Below, one piece after another: positions 53,072 to 61,716 of a stretch of 64,000 nt of DNA. This DNA comes from Candidatus Accumulibacter regalis. GTDB lineage: Bacteria > Pseudomonadota > Gammaproteobacteria > Burkholderiales > Rhodocyclaceae. The DNA lies in the NCBI GenBank assembly GCA_000585075.1, contig JEMY01000004.1:1-64000 (forward strand). Direction: 5' to 3'. Every line of letters starts with the position of its first letter. The first letter of the stretch is position 1. Under the pieces are notes generated by a model. It was not told the DNA's origin and made no database searches. It saw only the letters and a program-made list of their open reading frames with translations. A program made the position numbers and the translations under genes.

Positions 53072-53397
53072 GATGGAGATCTCACAGAGTCGCTTTTTCG
53101 GCCCGCAAGCCGATGGGCAGCGAACCGACGAAAGCTGCGAGTATACCTGCACCGGCAACGCTTCTGTTCTGTCATCCACCCGCTTCCAGGCGCGCGCAGG
53201 AATCCTGGCGAGGAAGCGACGATCGAGCACTGCAAGCGGCGCGCTCGAATCCGGCTCTTGGAGCAGCACTTCTTGCGGCACGCAATTTCTTGCCTAAAGC
53301 AATAGCCTGTCCGATAATCACCCGAGAGGCTCAACGCACGATGCGCCCACACCACGGGCATGGAGACGTCGATCGAGAACTTGCGCAATCCAAGATC
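53072..53397. other. Divergent promoter region between carbamoyltransferase and livG
   Basis: These 326 bases contain no convincing gene. They hold the likely livG promoter at 53290-53318 and must also hold the carbamoyltransferase promoter, which I could not place. Confidence 0.4.
53290..53318 (+). promoter_or_regulatory. Sigma-70 promoter of the liv operon
   Basis: TTGCCT (53290-53295) and GATAAT (53313-53318) are 17 bases apart, placing the start near 53325, about 73 bases before livG. Confidence 0.55.
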
Positions 53398-54171
53398 ATG
53401 AACGATTACATTCTCCAAACGAATGATCTGGTCAAGGAATTCAAGGGATTTGTCGCCGTCGATGGCGTCAGTCTGAAGATCAGGCGTGGGCACATCCACG
53501 CCATGATCGGTCCCAACGGCGCCGGCAAGACCACCTGCTTCAACCTGCTCACCAAGTTTCTTCAACCCACCCGTGGCAGCATCCGTTTCAACGATATCGA
53601 CATCACCCGCGACGAGCCGGCAAGGATCGCGCGACGCGGCATTGTTCGTTCTTTCCAGATTTCGGCAGTCTTCCCGCATCTGACAGTGCTCGAGAACGTC
53701 CGCATCGCCCTGCAGAGAAAGCTCGGATCTTCTTTCCATTTCTGGCGCTCGGACAAGGCCCTGAGCCGGCTCGACGACCGCGCTGTCGAGCTACTTGCCG
53801 ACGTCGGCCTCGATTCCTACAGCCGGATGCTTGCCGTCGAGTTGCCCTATGGTCACAAACGCGCGCTGGAAATCGCCACGACGCTGGCGCTTGAACCCGA
53901 GCTGATTCTGCTCGACGAGCCGACCCAGGGAATGGGGCATGAAGACGTCGACCGCGTGATGCAACTCATCAAGAAGGTGTCGGCCGACCGCACCATCCTG
54001 ATGGTCGAACACAATATGAAGGTCGTTGCCGGCATCTCGGACACGATCACCGTGCTGGCGCACGGCGCGGTGTTGGCGGAAGGCCCGTACGCCGAGGTGG
54101 CCAGCAATCCACAGGTGATCGAGGCCTACATGGGCACGGCCCAACGCGAGCCCGAGGGGATCGGCGCGTGA
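53398..54171 (+). CDS. livG: Branched-chain-type ABC transporter ATPase LivG
   Basis: The 257-residue ATPase has Walker A IGPNGAGKTTCFNLL, Q-loop region RSFQISAVFPHLTVLENV, a divergent signature (VELPYGHKRALEIATTL), Walker B PELILLDEPTQGM and the H-loop VEHNM. The length and the insert before the signature are typical of LivG. ATG 53398 (start NDYILQTNDLV) is chosen although its ribosome site is poor; ATG 53341 is an alternative. livF overlaps its stop (GTGA). Part of a complete five-gene transporter. Confidence 0.93.
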   Translation: MNDYILQTNDLVKEFKGFVAVDGVSLKIRRGHIHAMIGPNGAGKTTCFNLLTKFLQPTRGSIRFNDIDITRDEPARIARRGIVRSFQISAVFPHLTVLENVRIALQRKLGSSFHFWRSDKALSRLDDRAVELLADVGLDSYSRMLAVELPYGHKRALEIATTLALEPELILLDEPTQGMGHEDVDRVMQLIKKVSADRTILMVEHNMKVVAGISDTITVLAHGAVLAEGPYAEVASNPQVIEAYMGTAQREPEGIGA

Positions 54172-54878
54172 GTGCGGCCGTCGAATATCTGCGCATTCGC
54201 GACTTGCATGCTTTCTACGGCGAATCGCACATCCTGCATGGAATGGACCTGCGGGTGAATCGCGGCGAGTGCGTATCGCTGCTCGGCCGGAACGGCGCCG
54301 GCCGTACGAGCACACTGCGCGCCATCCTCGGCCTTACCGGAAAAAGAACGGGATCGATCATGCTCAATGGCCGCGAGACCATAGCCATGACGACGCATCG
54401 CATCGCGCAGCTTGGCGTCGGCTATTGCCCGGAAGAGCGCGGCATCTACGCAAGCCTGAGTTGCGAGGAGAACCTGCTTCTTCCACCGCGTATTGGCAAC
54501 CGGGGAATGAGCCTGGAAGAAATCTACCGAATGTTCCCGAATCTTGCCGAGCGTCGCCACAGTCCGGGGACGCGCCTGTCCGGTGGAGAACAGCAGATGC
54601 TGGCCATGGCGCGCATACTCTGGAGCGGTGCACAGTTGTTGCTGCTCGACGAGGTTTCCGAAGGGCTCGCGCCGGTGATCGTGCAGCAGCTCGCTGCAGT
54701 GATTGGCGACCTGAAGAGCAAGGGGTTTACGATCATTCTGGTCGAACAGAACTTCCATTTTGCGGCGCCTCTGGCGGATCGCATGTACATCGTCGAACAC
54801 GGCCAGATTGCTGCCGAAATTGCGCAGGACGAGATCGAGACCAAGCAGGAACTGTTACAGGAGTATCTTGGCGTTTGA
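54168..54878 (+). CDS. livF: Branched-chain-type ABC transporter ATPase LivF
   Basis: The 236-residue ATPase has Walker A LGRNGAGRTSTLRAI, with Arg in place of the Walker Lys (G-A-G-R-T instead of G-K-T), signature RLSGGEQQMLAMARIL, Walker B LLLLDEVSEGLAP and H-loop VEQNFHF. The Lys-to-Arg change in Walker A is noteworthy, though LivF proteins often show variants here. It starts with GTG within the livG stop. It pairs with LivG to drive the transporter. Confidence 0.92.
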   Translation: MSAAVEYLRIRDLHAFYGESHILHGMDLRVNRGECVSLLGRNGAGRTSTLRAILGLTGKRTGSIMLNGRETIAMTTHRIAQLGVGYCPEERGIYASLSCEENLLLPPRIGNRGMSLEEIYRMFPNLAERRHSPGTRLSGGEQQMLAMARILWSGAQLLLLDEVSEGLAPVIVQQLAAVIGDLKSKGFTIILVEQNFHFAAPLADRMYIVEHGQIAAEIAQDEIETKQELLQEYLGV

Positions 54879-54936
54879 AGGGTTCCACCTGTCGGATTCG
54901 CCATCCGGCGCAACAATAACCAGAGGAGACAACAAT

Positions 54937-56169
54937 ATGAGATACGAACTGCGTAAGCTCGCGCTCGCCCTGATGCTGATCCCGGCCGCCAACATTGCCG
55001 CGGCACAAACCAGCCCCGGCACCATGAAGCTCTCGGACAACACGGTCAAGATCGGCGTGCTCACCGACATGTCGGGCGTTTATTCCGATCTCGGCGGACA
55101 GGGCGCGGTGACCGCCGTGCAGATGGCGATCGACGACTACAAGGCGCAGTACAAGCCGAAGTTCAAGATCGAGATGGTCTATGCCGACCACCAGAACAAG
55201 GCTGACGTCGGGTCCAACAAGGTGCGCGAGTGGTACGACACCGAGGGCGTGGACATGGTCACCGACGTGCTCAACTCGGGGGTCGCCCTGGCCGTCGCCA
55301 AGGTCACGCAGGAAAAGAAGCGCATCGTGATGTTCGTCGGCTCGGCTTCGACGCGCCTGACCGACCAGGACTGCACGCCGAACACGGTGCATTACGCCTA
55401 TGACACCTATTCTCTGGCCAATGTCGCCGGCAAGGCGATCGTCAAGAACGGTGGCGACACCTGGTTCTTCCTCACCGCCGATTATGCCTTCGGTCAATCG
55501 CTCGAAAAGGATACGACAGACGTCATCAAGGCCAACGGCGGCAAGGTGCTGGGCTCGGTGCGACATCCGCTCAATGCCTCGGATTTCTCTTCCTACCTGC
55601 TGCAGGCTCAGGCCTCGAAAGCCAAGATCATTGGCCTGGCCAACGCCGGCGGCGACACCATCAATGCGATCAAGGCGGCCAGCGAATTCGGCATCACGAA
55701 GAATCAGCAGCTTGCCGGCCTCCTGATGTTCATCACCGACATCCACGCCCTCGGCCTGCAAACGACGCAGGGCATGCTGCTGACTGCCGGCTTCTACTGG
55801 GACAGGGACGAAGACACGCGCAAGTTCAGCAAGCGCTATTTCGAGAAGACGAAGCGCAACCCGACGATGGTGCAGGCTGGTGACTACTCGGCGGTCACCA
55901 CCTACCTGAAGGCGGTGCAAGCGGCCGGTACGGACGACGCGGAGGCGGTGATGGCGAAAATGAAAGCCATGCCGATCAACGACTTCTTCGCCAAGAACGG
56001 CAAGATCCGCGTCGACGGCCGCATGATCCACGACATGTATCTGATGCAGGTGAAGAAGCCGTCCGAGTCGAAATATCCCTGGGACTATTACGACATCAAG
56101 AGCGTCGTCCCGGGCGACGAGGCATTCCAGCCTCTGTCGGTCTCCAAGTGCCCGCTGGTGAAGAAGTAA
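54937..56169 (+). CDS. Branched-chain-type substrate-binding protein (LivK-like)
   Basis: The 410-residue periplasmic binding protein has a signal peptide (RYELRKLALALMLIPAANIAAA) and the type I binding fold of the Leu/Ile/Val family: KIGVLTDMSGVYSDLGGQGAVTAVQMAIDDYKA, YADHQNKADVGSNKVREW and FFLTADYAFGQSLE. Binders of this larger size handle amino acids, amides, urea or aromatic acids, so the substrate is open. AGAGGAGA precedes ATG 54937. It lies between the ATPase and permease genes. Confidence 0.9.
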   Translation: MRYELRKLALALMLIPAANIAAAQTSPGTMKLSDNTVKIGVLTDMSGVYSDLGGQGAVTAVQMAIDDYKAQYKPKFKIEMVYADHQNKADVGSNKVREWYDTEGVDMVTDVLNSGVALAVAKVTQEKKRIVMFVGSASTRLTDQDCTPNTVHYAYDTYSLANVAGKAIVKNGGDTWFFLTADYAFGQSLEKDTTDVIKANGGKVLGSVRHPLNASDFSSYLLQAQASKAKIIGLANAGGDTINAIKAASEFGITKNQQLAGLLMFITDIHALGLQTTQGMLLTAGFYWDRDEDTRKFSKRYFEKTKRNPTMVQAGDYSAVTTYLKAVQAAGTDDAEAVMAKMKAMPINDFFAKNGKIRVDGRMIHDMYLMQVKKPSESKYPWDYYDIKSVVPGDEAFQPLSVSKCPLVKK

Positions 56170-56219
56170 TCGGGATCGTCGGCGCGGAGAATTACTCCGT
56201 GCCGACGTGACGACAAGCG

Positions 56220-57107
56220 ATGAGCGAAATCTTCGGTATCCCCGTGCAAGCGTTGATGGCCCAGCTGATGCTGGGTCTGGTCAATGGCTCGTTCTATGCC
56301 GTGCTCAGCCTCGGCCTGGCGGTGATCTTCGGCATGCTGAACATCATCAACTTCGCCCACGGCGCCCTGTACATGATGGGTGCCTTCCTGGCCTGGATGG
56401 GGCTCGAGTACCTCGGCATCGGCTACTGGCCGACGCTACTCCTGGCACCGCTGGCGGTCGGCGTGTTCGGTATCATCGTCGAGCGCGGCATGCTGCGCTG
56501 GCTGTACAAGCTCGATCATCTTTACGGACTGCTGCTGACCTTCGGCCTGGCGCTGGTCATCGAGGGCTTCTTTACCAACGCCTATGGCGTCTCCGGACAA
56601 CCATACTCGATACCCGCGCAACTGTCGGGGGGCTTCAACCTGGGCTTCATGTTCCTGCCCTACTATCGCGGCTGGGTAATTGTCGCCTCGCTCGTGGTTT
56701 GCTTCGCCACCTGGTTCGGAATCGAGAAAACGCGCCTGGGAGCCTATCTGCGTGCGGCCACCGAGAATCCGCAACTGACCCAGGCCTTCGGCATCAACGT
56801 GCCAATGATGGTCATGCTGACCTACGGCTTCGGCGCCGCCCTGGCCGGCTTTGCCGGCGTGCTGGCGGCACCGGTCATCCAGGTCAGCCCCTTGATGGGA
56901 TCGCACCTGATCATTACCGTCTTCGCGGTGGTGGTGATCGGTGGCATGGGCTCTATCCTGGGGTCCATCCTCACCGGCCTGGGCCTCGGGGTAATCGAGG
57001 GGATAACCAATCTGCTCTACCCGGCGGCGTCGAACACGGTGGTCTTCGTCATCATGGCGATTGTCCTGATGGTACGGCCGGCCGGATTGTTCGGAAAAGA
57101 GAAATGA
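56220..57107 (+). CDS. livH: Branched-chain-type ABC transporter permease LivH
   Basis: The 295-residue inner-membrane protein has about eight hydrophobic helices. It contains LVNGSFYAVLSLGLAVIFGMLNIINFAHGALYMMGAF, the conserved start of LivH permeases, and ends with VLMVRPAGLFGKEK, a family hallmark. It starts 50 bases after the binding-protein stop. Its stop overlaps the livM start (ATGA). Confidence 0.95.
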   Translation: MSEIFGIPVQALMAQLMLGLVNGSFYAVLSLGLAVIFGMLNIINFAHGALYMMGAFLAWMGLEYLGIGYWPTLLLAPLAVGVFGIIVERGMLRWLYKLDHLYGLLLTFGLALVIEGFFTNAYGVSGQPYSIPAQLSGGFNLGFMFLPYYRGWVIVASLVVCFATWFGIEKTRLGAYLRAATENPQLTQAFGINVPMMVMLTYGFGAALAGFAGVLAAPVIQVSPLMGSHLIITVFAVVVIGGMGSILGSILTGLGLGVIEGITNLLYPAASNTVVFVIMAIVLMVRPAGLFGKEK

Positions 57108-58036
57108 GCAGAAACGCCTTTGCTTACCTGGCGCTCCTGGCCGTGGGGATCGCCTTGCCTTTCTTCGTCTACCCGGTGCTGGTGATGAAGATCCTGTGTT
57201 TCGCCCTCTTCGCCTGCGCCTTCAACCTGCTGCTCGGCTATACCGGCCTGCTTTCCTTCGGTCATGCGGCGTTCTTCGGGACGGCCGCCTACGTCGCCGG
57301 CTACGCCATCAAGGGCTGGGGATTCCCGACCGAACTGGGCCTGCTGGCCGGCACCGCCGCGTCGGCGCTCCTCGGCTGGGCGGTCGGCAGCCTGGCCATC
57401 CGCCGCACGGGCATCTATTTCGCCATGGTGACCCTGGCGCTGGCGCAAATGGTCTATTTCATCTTCCTGCAGGCGCCGTTTACCGGCGGCGAGGACGGTC
57501 TCCAGGGAATCCCCAGGGGAACGATCCTCGGGCTGATCAGCCTGTCCGACGACCTCAACCTCTATTACTTCGTACTGGCGATCTTCGTCTTCGCCTTCTG
57601 GCTGATCTACCGCACCATCCATTCGCCCTTCGGGCATGTCCTGACCGCCATCCGCGAGAATGAGCCGCGCGCGATATCGCTCGGCTACGACGTGGCGAAG
57701 TACAAGCTGCTCGCCTTCGTGCTTTCCGCCGGGCTGTCCGGACTGGCCGGCGCCACCAAGATGCTGGTATTCAAGTTTGCCACGCTCACCGACGCCCACT
57801 GGCATGGCTCGGGCGAGGTGGTGCTGATGACCATACTGGGCGGCATGGGCACGGTACTCGGGCCGGTGGTGGGATCAAGCGTGATCGTGACTCTGCAGAA
57901 CGAGTTGGCCGACAAGGTCGGCTCGCTGGTCACGGTCATCATGGGGGTGATCTTCGTGGTCTGCGTACTGGCCTTCCGTCGCGGCATCGTCGGCGAGGTT
58001 TCAGCGCTCTACAAGCGCATGATCGGCGCCCCGTAG
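57104..58036 (+). CDS. livM: Branched-chain-type ABC transporter permease LivM
   Basis: The 310-residue membrane protein has about nine hydrophobic segments. Seen are FNLLLGYTGLLSFGHAAFFGTAAYVAGY, RRTGIYFAMVTLALAQM, HSPFGHVLTAIRENEPRAISLGYDV and GGMGTVLGPVVGSSVIV, all LivM landmarks. ATG 57104 starts within the livH stop; the same frame happens to be open through livH but has no coding features there. It completes the transporter. Confidence 0.95.
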   Translation: MSRNAFAYLALLAVGIALPFFVYPVLVMKILCFALFACAFNLLLGYTGLLSFGHAAFFGTAAYVAGYAIKGWGFPTELGLLAGTAASALLGWAVGSLAIRRTGIYFAMVTLALAQMVYFIFLQAPFTGGEDGLQGIPRGTILGLISLSDDLNLYYFVLAIFVFAFWLIYRTIHSPFGHVLTAIRENEPRAISLGYDVAKYKLLAFVLSAGLSGLAGATKMLVFKFATLTDAHWHGSGEVVLMTILGGMGTVLGPVVGSSVIVTLQNELADKVGSLVTVIMGVIFVVCVLAFRRGIVGEVSALYKRMIGAP

Positions 58037-58060
58037 AAGCGGTGCGGCGGCCCACCGGAG

Positions 58061-58080
58061 CGGGGGGTGCCCACCCCCCG
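58061..58080 (+). terminator. Hairpin after livM
   Basis: CGGGGGGT and ACCCCCCG form a perfect 8-base stem with a 4-base loop, 25 bases after the livM stop, between convergent genes. No T tract follows. Confidence 0.4.
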
Positions 58081-58120
58081 GCCCCACCTGCTGCCGCTGC
58101 CCTGGCCCTGACGCCCTGGC

Positions 58121-58624
58121 TTAAGCAGCGACAGGAAGTCGTGCCAGGTAATCCTGATGCGCAGCCAGGCTGAGTGCCTTGGGACGCAACGCCTTGACTG
58201 CTGCCAGAGCGTCCTCTTTGGTGTAACCGCGTTCGACGAGGATCTGCGCCGCCATCAGGCCCGTCCGGCCCGAACCGCCCTTGCAATGCACGGCGATCCG
58301 CTTGCCAGCGTCGAGCAGACGATGCACCGCCACCCGCTGCGCCTGCCAGGAGGCCGCAAAATCCTCTGCCGGCGCGTGATCGTCCTCGATTGGCAGGTGA
58401 AACCATTGCAGCCCGTTTTGCGCGCAGAGCGTCGGCAGATCGGTCACCGCGTTGCTCGCCATTTCGGCCTCCGGCATCAAGGTGATCACGGCGCTGGCGC
58501 CGGCGGCCTTGAGTTGCTTGAGCGCGTTCTCGGTATCCAGCTCCTTGCTCCCCGGGCAGGGAGTCAGAATCAGACCGCCAGCAGGCGCTGCCAGGGACAA
58601 TAGGTCGGACGGATGGGTATGCAT
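58121..58624 (-). CDS. Protein tyrosine / dual-specificity phosphatase-like protein
   Basis: The 167-residue protein has the C-x5-R active-site loop VHCKGGSGRTGLMAA with Cys114. A likely general acid Asp lies in HLPIEDDHAP. It resembles the cyclin-dependent kinase inhibitor 3 / dual-specificity group found in bacteria near metabolic genes. It is small and soluble; the target is unknown. It is divergent from the sugar dehydrogenase gene and convergent with livM. Confidence 0.85.
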   Translation of the reverse strand: MHTHPSDLLSLAAPAGGLILTPCPGSKELDTENALKQLKAAGASAVITLMPEAEMASNAVTDLPTLCAQNGLQWFHLPIEDDHAPAEDFAASWQAQRVAVHRLLDAGKRIAVHCKGGSGRTGLMAAQILVERGYTKEDALAAVKALRPKALSLAAHQDYLARLPVAA

Positions 58625-58763
58625 GGGGGCACCTGTAGTGGATGGATCGGGCCGCCAAGTCTACCGCGCTTTCCATCCGCGTTGAATGTGCGCCACGGTG
58701 GCCCGATACTGCCAAGCTTGCTCGCGTCGATTTTTCGCCGCGTGTCTTTTTCAAGGAATCGCG

Positions 58764-59918
58764 ATGCTGAACAGCCTTTTCCTCCGCTCGCACAATCCGC
58801 CTGCACTATCGTCCGTGCTCGCCCTTTGTTGCGCGCTGTACTCGACAAGCGCGGTGGCGCTGCTGTTCGCCAGCGAGCAGCAGCGCTTTCGCGTAACGAT
58901 CGTCAGCGAAGGTCTCGAACACCCCTGGGGCCTGGCGTTTCTGCCCGACGGGCGGATGCTGGTCAGCGAACGTCCCGGGCGGTTGCGACTGGTGGGCGCT
59001 GACGGCCGGGTCGATCCGGAGCCGCTGCACGGCTTGCCGCCGATCGCCGCCGTCGGCCAGGGCGGGCTGCTCGACGTCGCGCTGCATCCCGACTATCGCG
59101 ACAACGGCTGGATCTACCTATCCTACGTGGCCAGCGGACCCGGCGGCTACGGAACCGAGGTTCTCCGGGGCAGGCTCAAGGGCAGGACGCTGGTCGACGT
59201 GCAGGTCCTGTTCCGGATGCTGCCAAAGTCGACGCGCGGACAACACTTCGGCTCGCGGCTGGTCTTTGATCGCCAGGGCTACCTGTACATCACCCTCGGC
59301 GATCGCGGCGAGCAGCAGCGGGCGCAGCGCCTGGACGATCATGCCGGGTCGGTGATCCGCCTGCACGACGACGGCCGCGTCCCGGCCGACAATCCCTTCC
59401 GTGATCATCCCGGCGCTCGTCCAGAGAAGTTCACCCTCGGCAATCGCAACCTGCAGGGTGCTGCGCTACATCCGCAAAGCGGCGAGCTATGGACCCACGA
59501 ACATGGACCGCAGGGCGGTGACGAGATCAACATCATCCGCGCGGGCGTCAATTACGGCTGGCCGGTAATCACCTTCGGCCGCAACTACGGTACCGGAACG
59601 GCGATCGGCGAGGGAACGGCAAAGCCCGGCATGGCGCAGCCGCTGTACCAATGGACGCCGTCGATCGCACCGTCAGGAATGGCTTTCTACACTGGCGAGC
59701 GCTTTCCGGCCTGGCGCGGCAACCTCTTCGTCGGCGCCCTGCGCGACCAGATGCTGGTAAGGTTGGAGCTCGACGGCGCACGCGTGGTCCACGAAGAGCG
59801 TCTGCTGCAAGGCGCGATCGGGCGCATTCGCGACGTGCGCAACGGACCGGACGGCTTCGTCTATCTGCTCACCGACAGTCCGAAAGGCGTCATTGCGCGA
59901 CTCGAGCCCGTGCCGTGA
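58764..59918 (+). CDS. PQQ-dependent aldose sugar dehydrogenase-like protein
   Basis: The 384-residue protein has a signal peptide (ending around TSAVA) and a six-bladed propeller of the soluble glucose dehydrogenase / YliI type: LEHPWGLAFLPDGRMLVSERPGRLR, QGGLLDVALHPDYRDNGWIYLSY, QHFGSRLVFDRQGYLYITLGDRGE, THEHGPQGGDEINII and APSGMAFYTG. It should be periplasmic and oxidise aldose sugars if PQQ is available; no pqq genes are seen here. AAGGA precedes ATG 58764. Confidence 0.9.
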   Translation: MLNSLFLRSHNPPALSSVLALCCALYSTSAVALLFASEQQRFRVTIVSEGLEHPWGLAFLPDGRMLVSERPGRLRLVGADGRVDPEPLHGLPPIAAVGQGGLLDVALHPDYRDNGWIYLSYVASGPGGYGTEVLRGRLKGRTLVDVQVLFRMLPKSTRGQHFGSRLVFDRQGYLYITLGDRGEQQRAQRLDDHAGSVIRLHDDGRVPADNPFRDHPGARPEKFTLGNRNLQGAALHPQSGELWTHEHGPQGGDEINIIRAGVNYGWPVITFGRNYGTGTAIGEGTAKPGMAQPLYQWTPSIAPSGMAFYTGERFPAWRGNLFVGALRDQMLVRLELDGARVVHEERLLQGAIGRIRDVRNGPDGFVYLLTDSPKGVIARLEPVP

Positions 59919-59959
59919 ATACCCCGAATCCCGCGAATACCGCAAATACCGTGCCCCTG

Positions 59960-60442
59960 ATGCACGCATCCAGCGACGGGTCCACCGGCAAGCCAGTGTT
60001 TCAGGAACTCGATCATGATCCACACGCGGCGGCCACGAGCGACGCCGGTGACTACGACTGCCGCCGCTGCGGCGCCTGCTGCGCCGCTTTTCGCGTCTCG
60101 TTCTATTGGGCCGAGGCCGACTCTTTCGGCCTGCCCACGGCTCTCGTCGAGCAGATTGGACCGTGGTACGCGTGCATGGCTGGCAGCAACGATCCCTCGC
60201 CGCGCTGTCACGCGCTGGCCGGAGATATCGGCAGCGCTGTGGTCTGCACCGTCTATGCTCAACGCCCCTCGCCGTGCCGCGAAGTTCGGGCAGGCGACCT
60301 GCAGTGCGCCCGCGCCCGCCACCGCTACGGACTACCCGCCGTCGTCGCCACCGAGGGCGACGCGATGAGCAACCCGGCCGACGTCACCCTGTCAACGGCT
60401 CAGCACCCCCGTCAGGGAAGCGCCCCCCGCTCACCAACATGA
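59960..60442 (+). CDS. YkgJ-family cysteine cluster protein
   Basis: The 160-residue protein has the Zn/Fe-chelating pattern YDCRRCGACCAAFRVSFYW (C-x2-C-x2-CC) with further conserved cysteines at VVCTVYAQRPSPCREV, typical of YkgJ/CxxCxxCC proteins. Function of the family is unclear. The start is uncertain: ATG 59960 is used, but GTG 59915 overlaps the previous stop and would add 15 residues of repetitive Asn/Thr/Pro. The C-terminal 30 residues are low-complexity. It is probably cotranscribed with the sugar dehydrogenase gene. Confidence 0.75.
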   Translation: MHASSDGSTGKPVFQELDHDPHAAATSDAGDYDCRRCGACCAAFRVSFYWAEADSFGLPTALVEQIGPWYACMAGSNDPSPRCHALAGDIGSAVVCTVYAQRPSPCREVRAGDLQCARARHRYGLPAVVATEGDAMSNPADVTLSTAQHPRQGSAPRSPT

Positions 60443-60710
60443 GCGCTACGGCGGCCCCGCGCAGTGCTGTCCCGGTCATCGACCGATGGCACCCCAAGGA
60501 CGAAGAACCTATACTTCAGGCGTTGCGGCGAACGCGACTTGCCTAGCTCAGGCGATCACCGCTGGGCGTTCTCTCATGCCACCTGTGGCCAATGTATGAC
60601 CAGGGAAGCTCTGGAGCTGTCGGTGACTACCCTAATTGGGCGCGGTGCGCTTCTCGGCAACGCTGGTGCTGAGCCCCCAGTCCTGCCACCCTCAGCACCG
60701 GGAGTCCTCG

Positions 60711-61520
60711 ATGCCAGCATACCCTCGCCCCGCTGCACACCCCCTTCAGTCTCGCCCGGCAGGATGCGGGCCGGCGCATCGCTCGCGGCAGCAGCGTGCG
60801 TGCCGTTTCCTGGCCTTGCTGGTCGGGCTGTGGGCGCCGTTGGGAGGCGCGGTGGCAGCCACTGAGCTTGATTACGCCGCGGCGCGCACGCGCATGGTCG
60901 AGCAGCAACTGGCCTCGCCCTGGCGGGGAATAAGCGATCCGGCCGTGCTCAGGGCGATGGCCACGGTACCGCGCCACGAGTTCGTCCCTGCCGAAGTGCA
61001 GCCCTACGCCTACGACGACCGACCGTTGCCGATTGGCTACGCGCAGACGATCTCGCAACCGTACGTGGTTGCCTTCATGACCGAAAAGCTGCGGCCGAAA
61101 AGCACCGATCGGGTCCTGGAAATCGGCACCGGCTCGGGTTATCAGGCGGCCATCCTGTCGGCACTGGTGAACGAGGTGTACAGCATCGAGATCGTCGAAC
61201 CGCTGGCCCGACGCGCGCAGGGTGACCTCGCCCGCCTCGGTTACGACAACGTCAGGCTGCGCCACGGGGACGGCTACAAGGGCTGGCCGGAGGCGGCGCC
61301 TTTCGACGCGATCATCGTTACCTGCGCGCCCGATCATGTGCCGCAGCCGCTGATCGACCAGCTGCGCGACGGTGGGCGAATGATCATCCCGGTCGGCGAG
61401 CGCAACGATCAGATGCTCTACCTGCTGAAGAAACGCGGCGGCGAATTGCAGCGCGAGGCCGTTCTGCCGGTCCGCTTCGTACCGATGACCGGCGCCGTAG
61501 ACGCGAACTTCGGGCGCTGA
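60711..61520 (+). CDS. pcm: Protein-L-isoaspartate O-methyltransferase with an export signal
   Basis: The 269-residue protein has the PCMT fold: [57 protein letters not shown] motif [16 protein letters not shown] and [19 protein letters not shown]. It methylates isoaspartyl residues in damaged proteins. The N-terminus adds about 70 residues with a hydrophobic helix ([18 protein letters not shown]), which points to export or membrane anchoring, unlike the cytoplasmic E. coli enzyme. ATG 60711 has GGGAG upstream. Confidence 0.9.
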   Translation: MPAYPRPAAHPLQSRPAGCGPAHRSRQQRACRFLALLVGLWAPLGGAVAATELDYAAARTRMVEQQLASPWRGISDPAVLRAMATVPRHEFVPAEVQPYAYDDRPLPIGYAQTISQPYVVAFMTEKLRPKSTDRVLEIGTGSGYQAAILSALVNEVYSIEIVEPLARRAQGDLARLGYDNVRLRHGDGYKGWPEAAPFDAIIVTCAPDHVPQPLIDQLRDGGRMIIPVGERNDQMLYLLKKRGGELQREAVLPVRFVPMTGAVDANFGR

Positions 61521-61611
61521 TTGGCGAAACCCGGACAAGGCCGTGCATAGGGACGCAGACAGCGGACGGTAGCGCTGTGCGGACAGGCGAGGGAAGCTGG
61601 GGGAAGTGGTG

Positions 61612-61639
61612 GGAGGAGCGCGGCAAGCCGCGCTCCTCC
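61612..61639. terminator. Strong hairpin between convergent pcm and phaC
   Basis: A perfect 13-base stem (GGAGGAGCGCGGC paired with its complement) with a 2-base loop lies between the two convergent stops. It is likely to end transcription from either side. Confidence 0.7.
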
Positions 61640-61716
61640 TTCTGCAGACTGCTCCGACTCGCCTGGCGGCCAGTCGGACTACGCCACGCCGTTGCCGACG
61701 CGAACGGCTACGCGAC

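Noticed and set aside
51251-53305. 684-codon open frame antisense to the carbamoyltransferase
   Set aside because: The opposite strand encodes a clear family member; this frame is Arg/His/Asp-rich shadow sequence.
56207-57103. Open frame through livH in the frame of livM, as a possible fused longer permease
   Set aside because: Translation in this part is Arg/Pro-rich without membrane segments; livH in its own frame is a clear permease and livM starts at an ATGA overlap.
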